Source of the DNA: Calditrichia bacterium
GTDB lineage: Bacteria > Calditrichota > Calditrichia > RBG-13-44-9
NCBI GenBank assembly: GCA_026991005.1
Contig: JALXCH010000246.1
Coordinates: forward strand, 1-20,862
Reading direction: 5' to 3'
Length of the DNA stretch: 20,862 bases
This document shows, piece by piece, positions 1 to 8,089 of this stretch. The notes under the pieces were generated by a model. It saw nothing but the letters and a program-made list of their open reading frames with translations, had not been told where the DNA came from and did not search any database. A program made the position numbers and the translations under genes. Every line of letters begins with the position of its first letter. Positions within the stretch are counted from its first letter, which is position 1.

Positions 1-20
1 CGCTGGACGAACGAGAATAA
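1..20 (+). CDS. 3' end of an unidentified plus-strand gene (partial)
   Basis: The terminator at 50-80 implies a plus-strand gene ending just before it. One frame reads L-D-E-R-E and stops with TAA at 18-20. Another frame stops with TAA at 47-49, directly against the hairpin. The first leaves a normal 29-nt trailer, so I prefer it, but five codons cannot settle the frame and nothing can be said about the product. Confidence 0.3.
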
Positions 21-49
21 ACCAGCATCATCATGGCAAACCTTCATAA

Positions 50-80
50 CCCCGGTCATCAAATGGCCGGGGATTTTTTT
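50..80 (+). terminator. Rho-independent terminator of the upstream plus-strand gene
   Basis: A nine-pair GC-rich stem (50-58 with 64-72, one G-U pair) with loop TCAAA is followed by A and seven T residues at 74-80. The orientation shows that a plus-strand transcript enters the window from the left and converges on the minus-strand deacetylase gene. Confidence 0.85.
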
Positions 81-339
81 ATCTGGAATGGGGTTTTGGT
101 GGAAAAGGGATATTCTTCAGAAAAAAAATCCTATGCCCGGGGTTCGAGGAAGGTACTCTTTCGGTAAAAACACAACGGACGATTTACAATTACCAACAGT
201 AAGAATTCATTAAATGACGCGATTCGGAAAAAGAGGCATGGAGAAGTTCTCCCCCTTCTATCCCCCCTCACCACCTCACACGTTATTCACCATGCAGTAA
301 AATTTCGTTAAAGCGAAGAGAAATGGGAAGGGAAACCAC
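81..339. other. Gene-free convergent intergenic region
   Basis: No open frame with coding character and no strong hairpin was seen. A C-rich pyrimidine tract lies at about 246-281. A weak four-pair stem (TTCG/CGAA) near 304-317 followed on the minus strand by a short T run could help end the deacetylase transcript, but it is too weak to call as a terminator. Confidence 0.5.
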
Positions 340-1332
340 CTACAAAGCAACTTTTTTCAATACCTCTAACTCTCCCAACCCTATGGGCTGAACAGGGAAT
401 TGCTCAAATAAAAACCGAAAATATTCCTCCAATTTGCGTAGATACTGCTCCACATCCTCTGCCGTGCGGTTGTATTTGGAACCGCCGGGCATCAGTTCGT
501 TGGAGTGAAACATCATATTCAAAACACGAACGCCACGCTGAACTCGGGTGAGGGTAAGTTGCTTCATCTCCTCCAATGTGGCATAGGAGGGACGCAACCA
601 CACCAGGTTGGTGCGGAAGAAAAAGCGAACCATCTTACGAATCCCCCAATCCGGGAAGTAAATGTACTTTTTCTCCACAAAACCGGGTACCGGTCGGGTG
701 AACCCAATGGTAATGGGAACCTCCAGAATACCGGAATTCCCCATCCGGGTCATATCCCGATAGTTGAGAAAATACGGTTTTTCCGTTTCCAGCACCCCAA
801 AATTGGGCTCGTATGGTTTGTTGGCCAGTCGAAACGGCACCACGCTGCTATCCACCGCAAAATGCAGGGATTCCAGAATCGGGATGAAAGCTTCGGAGAA
901 TCCGTATCGTCCTGCCCGATACGAACAAGGGGCATGCCCGAAATTCTCGGCAATTTCCTGGGTAAGCACCTGCATCTTCCGGAACTGCAATTCTTCCGGT
1001 AAATTGTGGACGAAGGTATTTTCGATGGTTAATTCTTCATCATAAGGGGGGTTGCACCAGGGATGCAGATGTGCCCCAATTTCTGCCAATCCCTCATTGC
1101 GGTAACGCTTTAAAATAGCCACCGCCTCCCGGTTGCGCACCACGGGATAATCGATAAGGTAGGTTAAAATAATTCCGTATTTTTGGGCTAAGCGATGGAG
1201 CGGTTCCAGGTACCGAATGTTATTGACGGTACACTCCACATGGCGCTTAAACCCCTTCCCCCACTCCATTTCTTCTTCCGTGTCGATGGAAATAATCAGG
1301 TAGATGTTCCGATGGTTCTGCGGCTTAGTCAC
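340..1332 (-). CDS. WalW-like polysaccharide deacetylase (CE4/NodB fold)
   Basis: A 330-aa protein without signal peptide or membrane segment. It resembles the WalW branch of CE4 polysaccharide deacetylases, metal-dependent enzymes that remove acetyl groups from glycans. Visible motifs are S-I-D-T-E-E at about residues 15-20 (the Asp typical of NodB motif 1), G-A-H-L-H-P-W at about 86-92 (metal-binding His pair in the WalW spacing, not the classical H-x3-H), R-A-G-R-Y-G at about 139-144 and M-F-H-S near 276-279 (possible catalytic His). The start is GTG at 1332-1330 and overlaps the end of the upstream glycosyltransferase by 8 nt, so translation is probably coupled; the upstream Shine-Dalgarno (AGGG) is weak. 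Family members often sit in O-antigen or exopolysaccharide loci and may act on cytoplasmic glycan precursors. The family call is good. The substrate is unknown. Confidence 0.8.
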   Translation of the reverse strand: MTKPQNHRNIYLIISIDTEEEMEWGKGFKRHVECTVNNIRYLEPLHRLAQKYGIILTYLIDYPVVRNREAVAILKRYRNEGLAEIGAHLHPWCNPPYDEELTIENTFVHNLPEELQFRKMQVLTQEIAENFGHAPCSYRAGRYGFSEAFIPILESLHFAVDSSVVPFRLANKPYEPNFGVLETEKPYFLNYRDMTRMGNSGILEVPITIGFTRPVPGFVEKKYIYFPDWGIRKMVRFFFRTNLVWLRPSYATLEEMKQLTLTRVQRGVRVLNMMFHSNELMPGGSKYNRTAEDVEQYLRKLEEYFRFLFEQFPVQPIGLGELEVLKKVAL

Positions 1333-2482
1333 CTTGGGTTACCCTATCGATTAATTGCAAATATTTCTGGCGCATGGTCTCTCCGGAGAAATGTTGCACG
1401 GCGCGTTCCCGGGAATTTTTCGCCAGAATATTTAACATTTCCGGATAGGTGTGCAAATACTTGATGCGTTCGGCCAGCGCCTGAGCGTTTCGGGATGGTA
1501 CCAGAAATCCGTTTACCCCATTTTCCACCACTTCGGGATTTCCGCCCACATCGGTAGCAATGACGGGCAGACCACTGGCCATCGCTTCGACAATGGCAAT
1601 GGAAAGCCCCTCGGAAAGACTAGTATTCAGATAGATGTCCATGGCATTGAGCACGGGTCTCACATCCAGGCGGGGCGGAATGAAGTGAATTCGTTCCGTA
1701 AGACCGTACTTCTCCATCATCTGTTTAATCTGATTGGTGTAACTCCCCGGTTCCTCTGGGTGTTCGAATTTGCCCAGCACCACCAGATGCAGCTCCGGAA
1801 TTCGTTCCCTCAACAGATGCACCGCTTCCACCATCATCGCCACATTTTTCACCGGCTCCACCCGACAAACCGAGCCAACTACAAACGCCTCGGAGGGAAT
1901 TCCCAGTTCCTGGCGTACTTCTTCCCGAAATTCCGGAAGAGGGCGGAATTTTTCCACATCCACACCATTGTGGATCACCTCAATCTTCTTTTCCGGAATT
2001 TTCCATTCCATATTCAGGAAAACCAGACCTGCATGGGAAACTGCTACCGCATTGGTGACCAACCGACCAACACCTATCTGGAGTACGCGACGAATAAGGC
2101 GATGGAAACGGGAATCATTGTGAATGTTAAATTCCAGACCATGCTGGATATGAATGCGGGCTTTTACTCCCTGTAAAGTGGCAGGAGCAATACCTTCTAA
2201 AAAAGTGCTATAATTATTGGTAAACACAACCTCGATTGCAAACTCCTTCAGTTTTTGCCGAATTAAACGAAATAGACTCAGATTGAAACCACCCGGATGT
2301 TGAAATTCTATAACGCGAATTCCAGGTTTTAATAATTGTTCCGTTTGATACATGGCATTTTCCAGAATAAAAAGATGCACCTGATGAGCATCACAAACTT
2401 TATTTGCAAGATCAATAACAAACCGTTCAACGCCAGCTACGCTTAATCTTCGTACAAAAATTGCTATTTTTCGCTGTGCCAT
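1325..2482 (-). CDS. GT4-family glycosyltransferase
   Basis: A 385-aa soluble GT-B enzyme expected to transfer a sugar from a nucleotide donor to a glycan acceptor at the inner face of the membrane. The N-terminal half has the G-V-E-R-F motif after the first strand, as in GT4 enzymes (residues 17-21). The C-terminal Glycos_transf_1 domain shows G-S-V-C-R-V-E-P-V-K-N, then S-E-G-L-S-I-A-I-V-E-A-M-A-S-G (the E-x7-E donor-site motif) and V-I-A-T-D-V-G-G-N-P-E-V-V. The length is typical. The ATG at 2482-2480 has only a distant AAGGA about 13 nt upstream. It lies downstream of the apgM terminator and directly upstream of the deacetylase, with an 8-nt overlap, so the two are one transcription unit with a promoter presumably inside 2483-2586; no clear -35/-10 pair was found there. 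Sugar specificity cannot be read from sequence. Confidence 0.88.
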   Translation of the reverse strand: MAQRKIAIFVRRLSVAGVERFVIDLANKVCDAHQVHLFILENAMYQTEQLLKPGIRVIEFQHPGGFNLSLFRLIRQKLKEFAIEVVFTNNYSTFLEGIAPATLQGVKARIHIQHGLEFNIHNDSRFHRLIRRVLQIGVGRLVTNAVAVSHAGLVFLNMEWKIPEKKIEVIHNGVDVEKFRPLPEFREEVRQELGIPSEAFVVGSVCRVEPVKNVAMMVEAVHLLRERIPELHLVVLGKFEHPEEPGSYTNQIKQMMEKYGLTERIHFIPPRLDVRPVLNAMDIYLNTSLSEGLSIAIVEAMASGLPVIATDVGGNPEVVENGVNGFLVPSRNAQALAERIKYLHTYPEMLNILAKNSRERAVQHFSGETMRQKYLQLIDRVTQGD

Positions 2483-2586
2483 GAAAAAGCTAAATCCTTA
2501 AACTTTGGATACTCTATGCTAATTAGGGAAAATACTATCCAATCGGAACATACCATGTGGTACTCATCACATGCCCGGATGTGGGT

Positions 2587-2627
2587 ATAAAAAACGGCAG
2601 GTCGGGACAACACTCCGATCTGCCGTT
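2587..2627 (-). terminator. Rho-independent terminator of apgM
   Basis: A thirteen-position inverted repeat (2593-2605 with 2615-2627, a single A-C mismatch in the minus transcript, nine-nt loop) is followed on the minus strand by a run of six T residues. It starts 22 nt after the apgM stop codon and separates apgM from the downstream GT4/deacetylase pair. Confidence 0.85.
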
Positions 2628-2649
2628 AAAGTCTGGCCTTCACTTTAGG

Positions 2650-3858
2650 TTATGCGCCAAATTTATTAAAACGCAACGCATTGGCCATGGCGATGAGCAA
2701 AATATTTTTCATGGGCATCCGACCGATATACCCGCGAGCGCAGTCCCGTTCACCAAATCGGGTCACCTCATCCGGTCGGCAGTAGCGGGAACGAAGGAGT
2801 ACCGGCACCGGGTGCCAGCTATGGGATTTTAATACCGCCGGGGTGGAATGGTCGCCGGTAACCACCAGCACATCGGGATCCAGCTCCCTCAGGCGTGCCG
2901 ACCACTCATCCACGGTCTCAATCATTTTCACTTTGGCCTGGAAATTTCCATCCTCTCCGTAACTATCGGTTTTCTTAAAATGGATGAAAAAGAAGTCGTA
3001 CTGCTGGTAGTTCTCTTTTAACTGATTCCACATATCATCGAACGTTTCCGGCACGGGCGGCACCGTCATTCCCACCAGCCGCGCCAGGCCACGATACATG
3101 GGATACTGGGCAATGGCAATGGCTCGCAGCCCATACCGCTCTTCCATGGTGGGGAAAGGCACATATTTAGCGAAACCTCTTGCCAGCACAAAATTTGCCG
3201 GGTGCTCGTCCTTCAGAATTTCCCGCACCTGGTTCAGGAACTCTTCCACATAACGGGCTGTTTTGCGGGAAGGTTCATCTTCCCCTTCCGGTTTTAAAGG
3301 GGGCACGCCCGTCTTCTGAGGATCCGTATCGTTAATATTGCCTCCCAATCCATCGCCCCGTAAAATAAGCACCGCCCGGTGCTCCGAAACCGTCTTCAAA
3401 AAGAACTCCACATCCCCGGAGAGTTTAACCCGGGAATTGATTTTTTCCACCAGCTTTTGGTTTAGCTCTGTGGGAATCCGACCGGCACGGCGATCCACCA
3501 CATTCCCCTGTTCATCAATGGTGCAAAAATTCAACCGAGCAGCCACGTCCCGATCGGTAAGTTCAAAATCCACACCCAGCGCCGAGAGCACCCCGCGGCC
3601 AATATTATTTTCCACCGGATCGTATCCAAACAAAGCCAGATGCGCGGGACCGCTTCCCGGAGTAAATCCCGGGTAGATGGGATCCAGCAATCCGGTAATA
3701 CCCTCGGCAGCATAGCGATCCAGGTTCGGCGTATGGGCACTCTCCAATTCCGTTTTATCTCCATCGGGCTGGGGTAATCCACCCAATCCATCCATGATTA
3801 AAAATACAATCTTGCTATCGTTCCGAATAAGCAACTCTTTCCAGATCGATTCGTTCAT
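2650..3858 (-). CDS. apgM: 2,3-bisphosphoglycerate-independent phosphoglycerate mutase, archaeal type
   Basis: A 402-aa cytoplasmic enzyme of the alkaline-phosphatase superfamily, which interconverts 3- and 2-phosphoglycerate in glycolysis and gluconeogenesis. Seen: I-M-D-G-L-G-G near residues 21-27 (metal Asp), F-T-P-G-S-G-P-A-H-L near 65-74 with the Ser expected to carry the phosphoryl group, and C-terminal T-G-D-H-S-T-P with K-S-H-S-W-H-P (metal-binding Asp/His). Length fits the family at about 400 aa. I choose the ATG at 3858-3856 over an in-frame GTG two codons earlier, because GGAGG at 3864-3868 sits 5 nt before the ATG and would overlap the GTG. The gene is monocistronic, with its own terminator, and divergent from the rhodanese gene. 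One oddity: the family segment T-D-x3-H-D-G, as I recall it, reads T-D-S-Y-G-E-D-G here (see findings). A related function in this superfamily is possible. Confidence 0.88.
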   Translation of the reverse strand: MNESIWKELLIRNDSKIVFLIMDGLGGLPQPDGDKTELESAHTPNLDRYAAEGITGLLDPIYPGFTPGSGPAHLALFGYDPVENNIGRGVLSALGVDFELTDRDVAARLNFCTIDEQGNVVDRRAGRIPTELNQKLVEKINSRVKLSGDVEFFLKTVSEHRAVLILRGDGLGGNINDTDPQKTGVPPLKPEGEDEPSRKTARYVEEFLNQVREILKDEHPANFVLARGFAKYVPFPTMEERYGLRAIAIAQYPMYRGLARLVGMTVPPVPETFDDMWNQLKENYQQYDFFFIHFKKTDSYGEDGNFQAKVKMIETVDEWSARLRELDPDVLVVTGDHSTPAVLKSHSWHPVPVLLRSRYCRPDEVTRFGERDCARGYIGRMPMKNILLIAMANALRFNKFGA

Positions 3859-3860
3859 CT

Positions 3861-3868
3861 TCACCTCC
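3861..3868 (-). promoter_or_regulatory. Strong Shine-Dalgarno deciding the apgM start
   Basis: The minus strand reads GGAGGTGA immediately before AGATG. GGAGG is 5 nt from the ATG at 3858-3856 but overlaps the alternative GTG at 3864-3862, so the ATG is the likely initiation codon. Confidence 0.75.
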
Positions 3869-4013
3869 GTTGTTTAAATTGTACTTAAGTTACTAAAATA
3901 CAGCGGGTTTAGCAATTGGAAAGAGATTCTTCACCACCGGAAGATGAACCAAATTCGCTTCTCTTTATCAGGAAAAACGCTTCCCCATTTGCTTTGGTGC
4001 TTCCGGGAATTTA

Positions 4014-4029
4014 ATTTAGCAAGCTAAAT
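4014..4029. promoter_or_regulatory. Palindrome just upstream of the rhodanese gene
   Basis: A perfect 7-bp inverted repeat, ATTTAGC-AA-GCTAAAT, ends 13 nt before the ATG at 4043, in the divergent region between apgM and the rhodanese gene. The short spacing suits an operator for a dimeric regulator better than a hairpin. No T run follows, so it is not a terminator. Its function is inferred. Confidence 0.4.
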
Positions 4030-4042
4030 AGAATGTGAGTAT

Positions 4043-4426
4043 ATGAAACACCGCCATCTGGAAATTATTATTGCCCTCGTTTCCATCTTATTCATTGCGG
4101 CTCTGTATGGGATTTCCCTGTGGGATCGCCATCCGGTACCGTTTGTGCGGGCACAGGAATTCCAGGAATGGGTTTCCCGCAACCATCCAATAATTGTGGA
4201 TTTGCGTGAGGATTCCGAACTGGCTCAATATCCCCTAACCTACTCTCCCCGGGTACATCTCCCCTTTTTGCAGATTCAGAATCATCTGGAGCGGATTCCC
4301 GTCTCCCCCGAGCGTCCTACTTTACTGGTTTGTTCCGACGGTAACCGGGCGCGTCTGGTGGCTTACCTGCTCAACGAGAAAGGTATCCGGGTGTTTTATC
4401 TGGCAGACGGACTAAACAGTTTGTAG
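4043..4426 (+). CDS. Membrane-anchored rhodanese-domain protein
   Basis: A 127-aa protein with a basic N-terminus (K2, R4), one hydrophobic helix at about residues 8-26 and a single rhodanese domain to the end. The positive-inside pattern puts the domain in the periplasm. Rhodanese marks are I-V-D-L-R-E at 51-56 and the active-site loop V-C-S-D-G-N-R-A-R, whose Cys97 fits the C-x2-G-x-R form needed to carry a persulfide, so the domain is probably catalytic. It would transfer sulfane sulfur or sense sulfur compounds; substrate and partner are unknown. It ends 8 nt before the histidine kinase gene, indicating co-transcription. The Shine-Dalgarno (GTGAG) is weak and a palindrome lies just upstream. 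A lipobox is absent, so the anchor is an uncleaved helix and not a lipid. Confidence 0.8.
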   Translation: MKHRHLEIIIALVSILFIAALYGISLWDRHPVPFVRAQEFQEWVSRNHPIIVDLREDSELAQYPLTYSPRVHLPFLQIQNHLERIPVSPERPTLLVCSDGNRARLVAYLLNEKGIRVFYLADGLNSL

Positions 4427-4434
4427 GCGCCTCC

Positions 4435-6279
4435 ATGCACTACCTATTTAAAAATATTTTTACCGGAATTGCCCGAAAGTTTCTTCTTTCCTTTTTTTTC
4501 TTCTCCATTGTTCCCATTGCGGTGCTCACCTACTTCGGGTATCGCATTAGTGAACAAATGATTGTCTCCCGGAATCTGCATTATCTGGAGCTTCAAAATG
4601 AACTGGTGGAAAATCGGCTGCAGGATTTTCTGAAAGCAGCTCACAACGAAATTTCCCTGCGAAATGCCGGGAATATTCCGGTGTACCAATGGATTCAGAA
4701 ACAACTTCTCAAACCATTCACCCCTCGCTGCGATGCTAGTAAACAGGTACACACTTACTTTCGGGAACGGTTGAAAAACCAGTCCTATTTTCGGGCTTTC
4801 GCCCTGCTGGACACCACCGCCCGCATCCTGTGTACTTCCGATTCTGCCTTTTACCATATCGACCGATCCCGGCGCTACACCTTCCTCCGGCGTAAAAACC
4901 CCATCATCCTGGAACATCCTCCCGCTCCTTTTCCCCAACCGGCAATATTCTTTCTCACACCCCTTACGGCAGATGCTCCCTCGAACCGGGGATTTATCAT
5001 AGGCTGGGTGGATAACAAACACATCCAGACCATTCTCCATTATTTTAGCACCAATCGGGACTCTTCCATCATTCTGTTACTGGATGGGGAACAGCACGTG
5101 ATGTATGCTTCCAGCGAAGTGCTCCCCTCCTATCACATTTCCCCGGAACCTTCCCCGGAGCGGCAGCGCAGCGGCATCTTTACCGGAGCGGACGGGCATA
5201 AAATTATCCGCCACATCCAGCCTGTTCCCGAATTAGGCTGGTACATCGTTTCTGAAATTCCCTACCACATTGCCATGAGCGATTTAATGCGCCTGCGTAC
5301 GGAAGCTATTCTGGTGGTGGGTGCGCTTCTAATTCTGCTAATTGGACTGGCTTTCTGGGTAAGCCAGCGGATTTCAATTCCGTTGCGGCAGTTGGTGTAT
5401 GCCGCTCAGGACATTGGCGATGGATTCCTGGATACGCCCATCAAAATTCAAACCCAGGATGAGATTGGGCAGCTGGCACGGGAATTTGATGAAATGCGGC
5501 GCCGGTTGCTGGATTATTACGAGAATCTGGAGCGCAAAGTAGAAGAACGTACCCGGGAGCTGGAGCGGGCTCAGCACCAGATTATGCATCAGGAGAAAAT
5601 GGCTTCGCTGGGATTGATGGCTGCCGGCATCGCCCACGAAATCGGGAACCCTCTTACCTCCATCTCTTCCTTAACCCAACTGCTAAAACGCCGCCTGAAA
5701 GACGAAACCAATTTGCGCTACCTTACCACCATTATGAAAAACATCGAGCGCATTTCGCGCATCGTTCGCGAGCTGGTGGACTTTTCCCGTCCCTCCAACT
5801 ACGAACCGCGCCTCACGGATGTAAACGAGGTCGCCCGTACCGCAGTGGGCATTGTGAAATACGACAGCCGCTCTAAACAAATCCAGTTCCACCTGGAGCT
5901 TTCCCCGGAACTCCCCCGGGTATTTCTGGTGGCAGACCAGCTTCTCCAGGTGTTCATCAACATCCTGTTCAATGCGGTGGATGCCATGGAGCATTGCGGC
6001 AGCGATCTGCTCATACAAACCGAGAAACAGGAAGAGAGCATCGTTATTCAAATTCGAGACACCGGATGCGGCATACCGGAATCGGACTTAAACAAAATTT
6101 TCGAGCCCTTCTACACCACCAAAGAAGTAGGCAAAGGCACGGGATTGGGGCTATCGGTGAGTTACGGCATCATTAAAAATTGGGGTGGAGAAATCCGGGT
6201 GGAAAGCCAGGTCAATCGTGGCTCCACCTTTACCATCATCCTCCCCTTAAAAAACCTCCAGAAACCAGCCGAGGTTTGA
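4435..6279 (+). CDS. Transmembrane sensor histidine kinase (NtrB/AtoS-like)
   Basis: A 614-aa inner-membrane kinase that should autophosphorylate on His and pass the phosphate to the regulator encoded downstream. Order: TM1 about 15-36, an extracytoplasmic sensor region about 37-289 (dCache-like by size and C-terminal G-W-Y-I-V-S-E-I-P), TM2 about 290-310, HAMP about 311-361, coiled coil about 362-388, HisKA with A-H-E-I-G-N-P-L (His401), and an ATPase domain with N box N-I-L-F-N-A-V-D-A-M (509-518), G1 D-T-G-C-G-I-P (542-548), F box F-E-P-F-Y-T-T-K (556-563) and G2 G-T-G-L-G-L-S (568-574). All kinase boxes are intact. The sensor region has exactly two cysteines, Cys99 and Cys133. There is no clear Shine-Dalgarno before the ATG, so translation may depend on coupling to the rhodanese gene 8 nt upstream. 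The ligand is unknown. Confidence 0.92.
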   Translation: MHYLFKNIFTGIARKFLLSFFFFSIVPIAVLTYFGYRISEQMIVSRNLHYLELQNELVENRLQDFLKAAHNEISLRNAGNIPVYQWIQKQLLKPFTPRCDASKQVHTYFRERLKNQSYFRAFALLDTTARILCTSDSAFYHIDRSRRYTFLRRKNPIILEHPPAPFPQPAIFFLTPLTADAPSNRGFIIGWVDNKHIQTILHYFSTNRDSSIILLLDGEQHVMYASSEVLPSYHISPEPSPERQRSGIFTGADGHKIIRHIQPVPELGWYIVSEIPYHIAMSDLMRLRTEAILVVGALLILLIGLAFWVSQRISIPLRQLVYAAQDIGDGFLDTPIKIQTQDEIGQLAREFDEMRRRLLDYYENLERKVEERTRELERAQHQIMHQEKMASLGLMAAGIAHEIGNPLTSISSLTQLLKRRLKDETNLRYLTTIMKNIERISRIVRELVDFSRPSNYEPRLTDVNEVARTAVGIVKYDSRSKQIQFHLELSPELPRVFLVADQLLQVFINILFNAVDAMEHCGSDLLIQTEKQEESIVIQIRDTGCGIPESDLNKIFEPFYTTKEVGKGTGLGLSVSYGIIKNWGGEIRVESQVNRGSTFTIILPLKNLQKPAEV

Positions 6280-6592
6280 TCCTACCGTTCATTTTACTTA
6301 AAGATTCGAATTCCGGAAGACCGAACAACCAATCCGCGAGGGTAAAAACCTCCCCTCAAGCTCCCTCACCGTTTGATTTTTTTGTGACTTCCTCACCCGG
6401 CAGCCCGCTTCTGCTTACCGCTGCACCATATTTGGGGTGTAATGGAAAAGTTCGTTCTCTTCATCCATCTTCCTTCATCTTCTGCTCATTATCCTTTATT
6501 TCTTCTTCCCTTGCGTCTTCACCATATTCCGGGTTATTTTTGAAAGCGTATTTAATTGGAAAAAACCGCAACGCCAAACCGAACAGGTGAAC
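6280..6592 (+). other. Intergenic region between kinase and regulator genes with a pyrimidine-rich tract
   Basis: About 310 nt separate the kinase from its regulator. No convincing gene or terminator was seen, and the open frame across it overlaps the kinase C-terminus out of frame. A pyrimidine-rich tract spans about 6451-6520 (about 60 of 70 bases C or T by hand count). An internal promoter for the regulator is possible but none was recognised. Confidence 0.5.
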
Positions 6593-7945
6593 ATGAAAGG
6601 CAACATATTAATCGTAGATGACGAAGTCACCATTCGGGAAACCCTTTCTACCGTTTTAACGGAAGAGGGTTACCAGACCGCATTAGCCGGGGACGGAGAA
6701 GAAGCTTTAGCCAGGTTGCAGCAATCCCGTTTCGACCTGGTAATTACCGATTTGAAAATGCCCCGGATGGATGGGATGACGCTGCTGAAAAAGATCAAAG
6801 AACTCGATCCCACCATCTCGGTTATCATCATCACCGCCTATGGAACCATGGAGAGTGCCATCCAGGCGCTGCGTCTGGGAGCATACGACTACATCGTAAA
6901 ACCCCTGGATTTCGACGATGTGCTGATTCGCATCGCCCGTTTAATGGAAATGCGTTCTCTACGCGCCGAGAATGAATTCCTGCGCCAGGAAGTGCAGGAG
7001 AAGTTCAGTCTGGACAACATCATCGGACAAAGCGCCCCCATGCAGGAGGTATTTCGCCTCATTAAAAAAGTGGCGGGAACCAAAGGAAACGTGCTGATTA
7101 CGGGGAAAAGCGGTACCGGCAAAGAGCTGGTTGCCCGTGCCATCCATTACCATTCTCCGCGCAAGGATAAACGGTTTGTGGCCATCAATTGCGGAGCAAT
7201 TGTGGATAATTTGATGGAAAGCGAATTTTTCGGTCACAAAAAAGGCGCTTTTACCGGTGCTATGCGGGACAAAGACGGGTACTTCAAGGTAGCGGACGGA
7301 GGCACGCTTTTTCTGGATGAAGTGGGGGAGATTCCGCTTCATCTTCAGGTAAAATTGCTGCGAGTGCTGGAAACCGGGGAATTTACTCCCGTGGGGGACA
7401 CCAACCCCATCCAGGTGGATGTACGCATCATTGCCGCCACCAACAAAGACCTGGCCCGGGAGGTAGAAAAGGGGACGTTCCGGGAAGACTTGTATTACCG
7501 GTTAAACGTCATCGAAATTAAACTCCCGGCTCTCAGCGAACGCCGGGAAGATATCCCTCTGCTGGTGGAACATTTCATAAAAAAATACAATCAGGAGCTA
7601 AACCGGCACATTCAGGGAGTGGATGAGGAGACCATGCGTTTGCTCATCAATTACGAATGGAAGGGCGGGATTCGTGAACTGGAAAATGTGATTGAACGAG
7701 CCATTATTCTGTGCGAAGGGGAGCGCATCACAGCGCAGGATTTACCTCCCAATATTACGGCAGCGCAGGGAGATGGAGGGATTCCGGTGCGGCTAAAAGA
7801 CGCCGTTGCCCGTTTCGAACGCCAGCATATCCAGCGCATCCTGAAAACTACCCGGGGCAACAAAGAAGAAGCAGCCCGCCTGCTGGATATTAGCCTGAGC
7901 TCACTCTATCGCAAAATTGACGAGCTGGGGATTAAAATTCCCTGA
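6593..7945 (+). CDS. Sigma-54-dependent response regulator, NtrC family
   Basis: A 450-aa transcription activator. Domains: receiver at 1-118 with acidic D-D-E near 9-11, phospho-acceptor Asp53 in I-T-D-L-K-M-P and Lys103 in V-K-P-L; AAA+ sigma-54 activation domain about 140-375 with Walker A G-K-S-G-T-G-K-E (171-178), the G-A-F-T-G-A loop (218-223) that contacts sigma-54, Walker [11 protein letters not shown]-terminal FIS-type helix-turn-helix about 405-447 ([13 protein letters not shown]). It should open promoters for RNA polymerase with sigma-54 after phosphorylation by the upstream kinase. I prefer the ATG at 6593; a GTG six bases earlier lies inside the AGGTGA Shine-Dalgarno. The usual W-P-G-N-V-R-E-L is W-K-G-G-I-R-E-L here. 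Target promoters were not found in the window. Confidence 0.92.
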   Translation: MKGNILIVDDEVTIRETLSTVLTEEGYQTALAGDGEEALARLQQSRFDLVITDLKMPRMDGMTLLKKIKELDPTISVIIITAYGTMESAIQALRLGAYDYIVKPLDFDDVLIRIARLMEMRSLRAENEFLRQEVQEKFSLDNIIGQSAPMQEVFRLIKKVAGTKGNVLITGKSGTGKELVARAIHYHSPRKDKRFVAINCGAIVDNLMESEFFGHKKGAFTGAMRDKDGYFKVADGGTLFLDEVGEIPLHLQVKLLRVLETGEFTPVGDTNPIQVDVRIIAATNKDLAREVEKGTFREDLYYRLNVIEIKLPALSERREDIPLLVEHFIKKYNQELNRHIQGVDEETMRLLINYEWKGGIRELENVIERAIILCEGERITAQDLPPNITAAQGDGGIPVRLKDAVARFERQHIQRILKTTRGNKEEAARLLDISLSSLYRKIDELGIKIP

Positions 7946-8049
7946 ACTCACCTCATTTCTCTTTTCCCTATTGGATTCCAATTCGGGTGTTTTATTTCTC
8001 ACACAGAAACCCAGGGGAACCAAATCCTAAATAACAAATAACAAATCCC

Positions 8050-8089
8050 AAATTCCAAAAAACACAAATTCCAAACATCAAATTCCAAA
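8050..8089 (+). repeat. Short direct repeats of AAATTCCAAA
   Basis: The decamer AAATTCCAAA occurs at 8050-8059, 8066-8075 and 8080-8089 (steps of 16 and 14), preceded from about 8028 by related CAAATAA and CAAATCC words. It is low-complexity and purine/A rich. No function is apparent. Confidence 0.75.

Noticed and set aside
1451..2176. 241-codon plus-strand open frame
   Set aside because: It lies antisense to a well-supported GT4 gene and its translation is His/Asn-rich with no family features.
4444..5040. 198-codon minus-strand open frame
   Set aside because: Antisense shadow of the histidine kinase sensor region.
5468..5485. Sigma-54-like promoter (TGGCAC-N5-TTTGA)
   Set aside because: It lies inside the kinase coding region and lacks the -12 GC element.
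6180..6590. 136-codon plus-strand frame bridging kinase and regulator genes
   Set aside because: It begins inside the kinase gene out of frame and has a low-complexity Ser/Pro composition.
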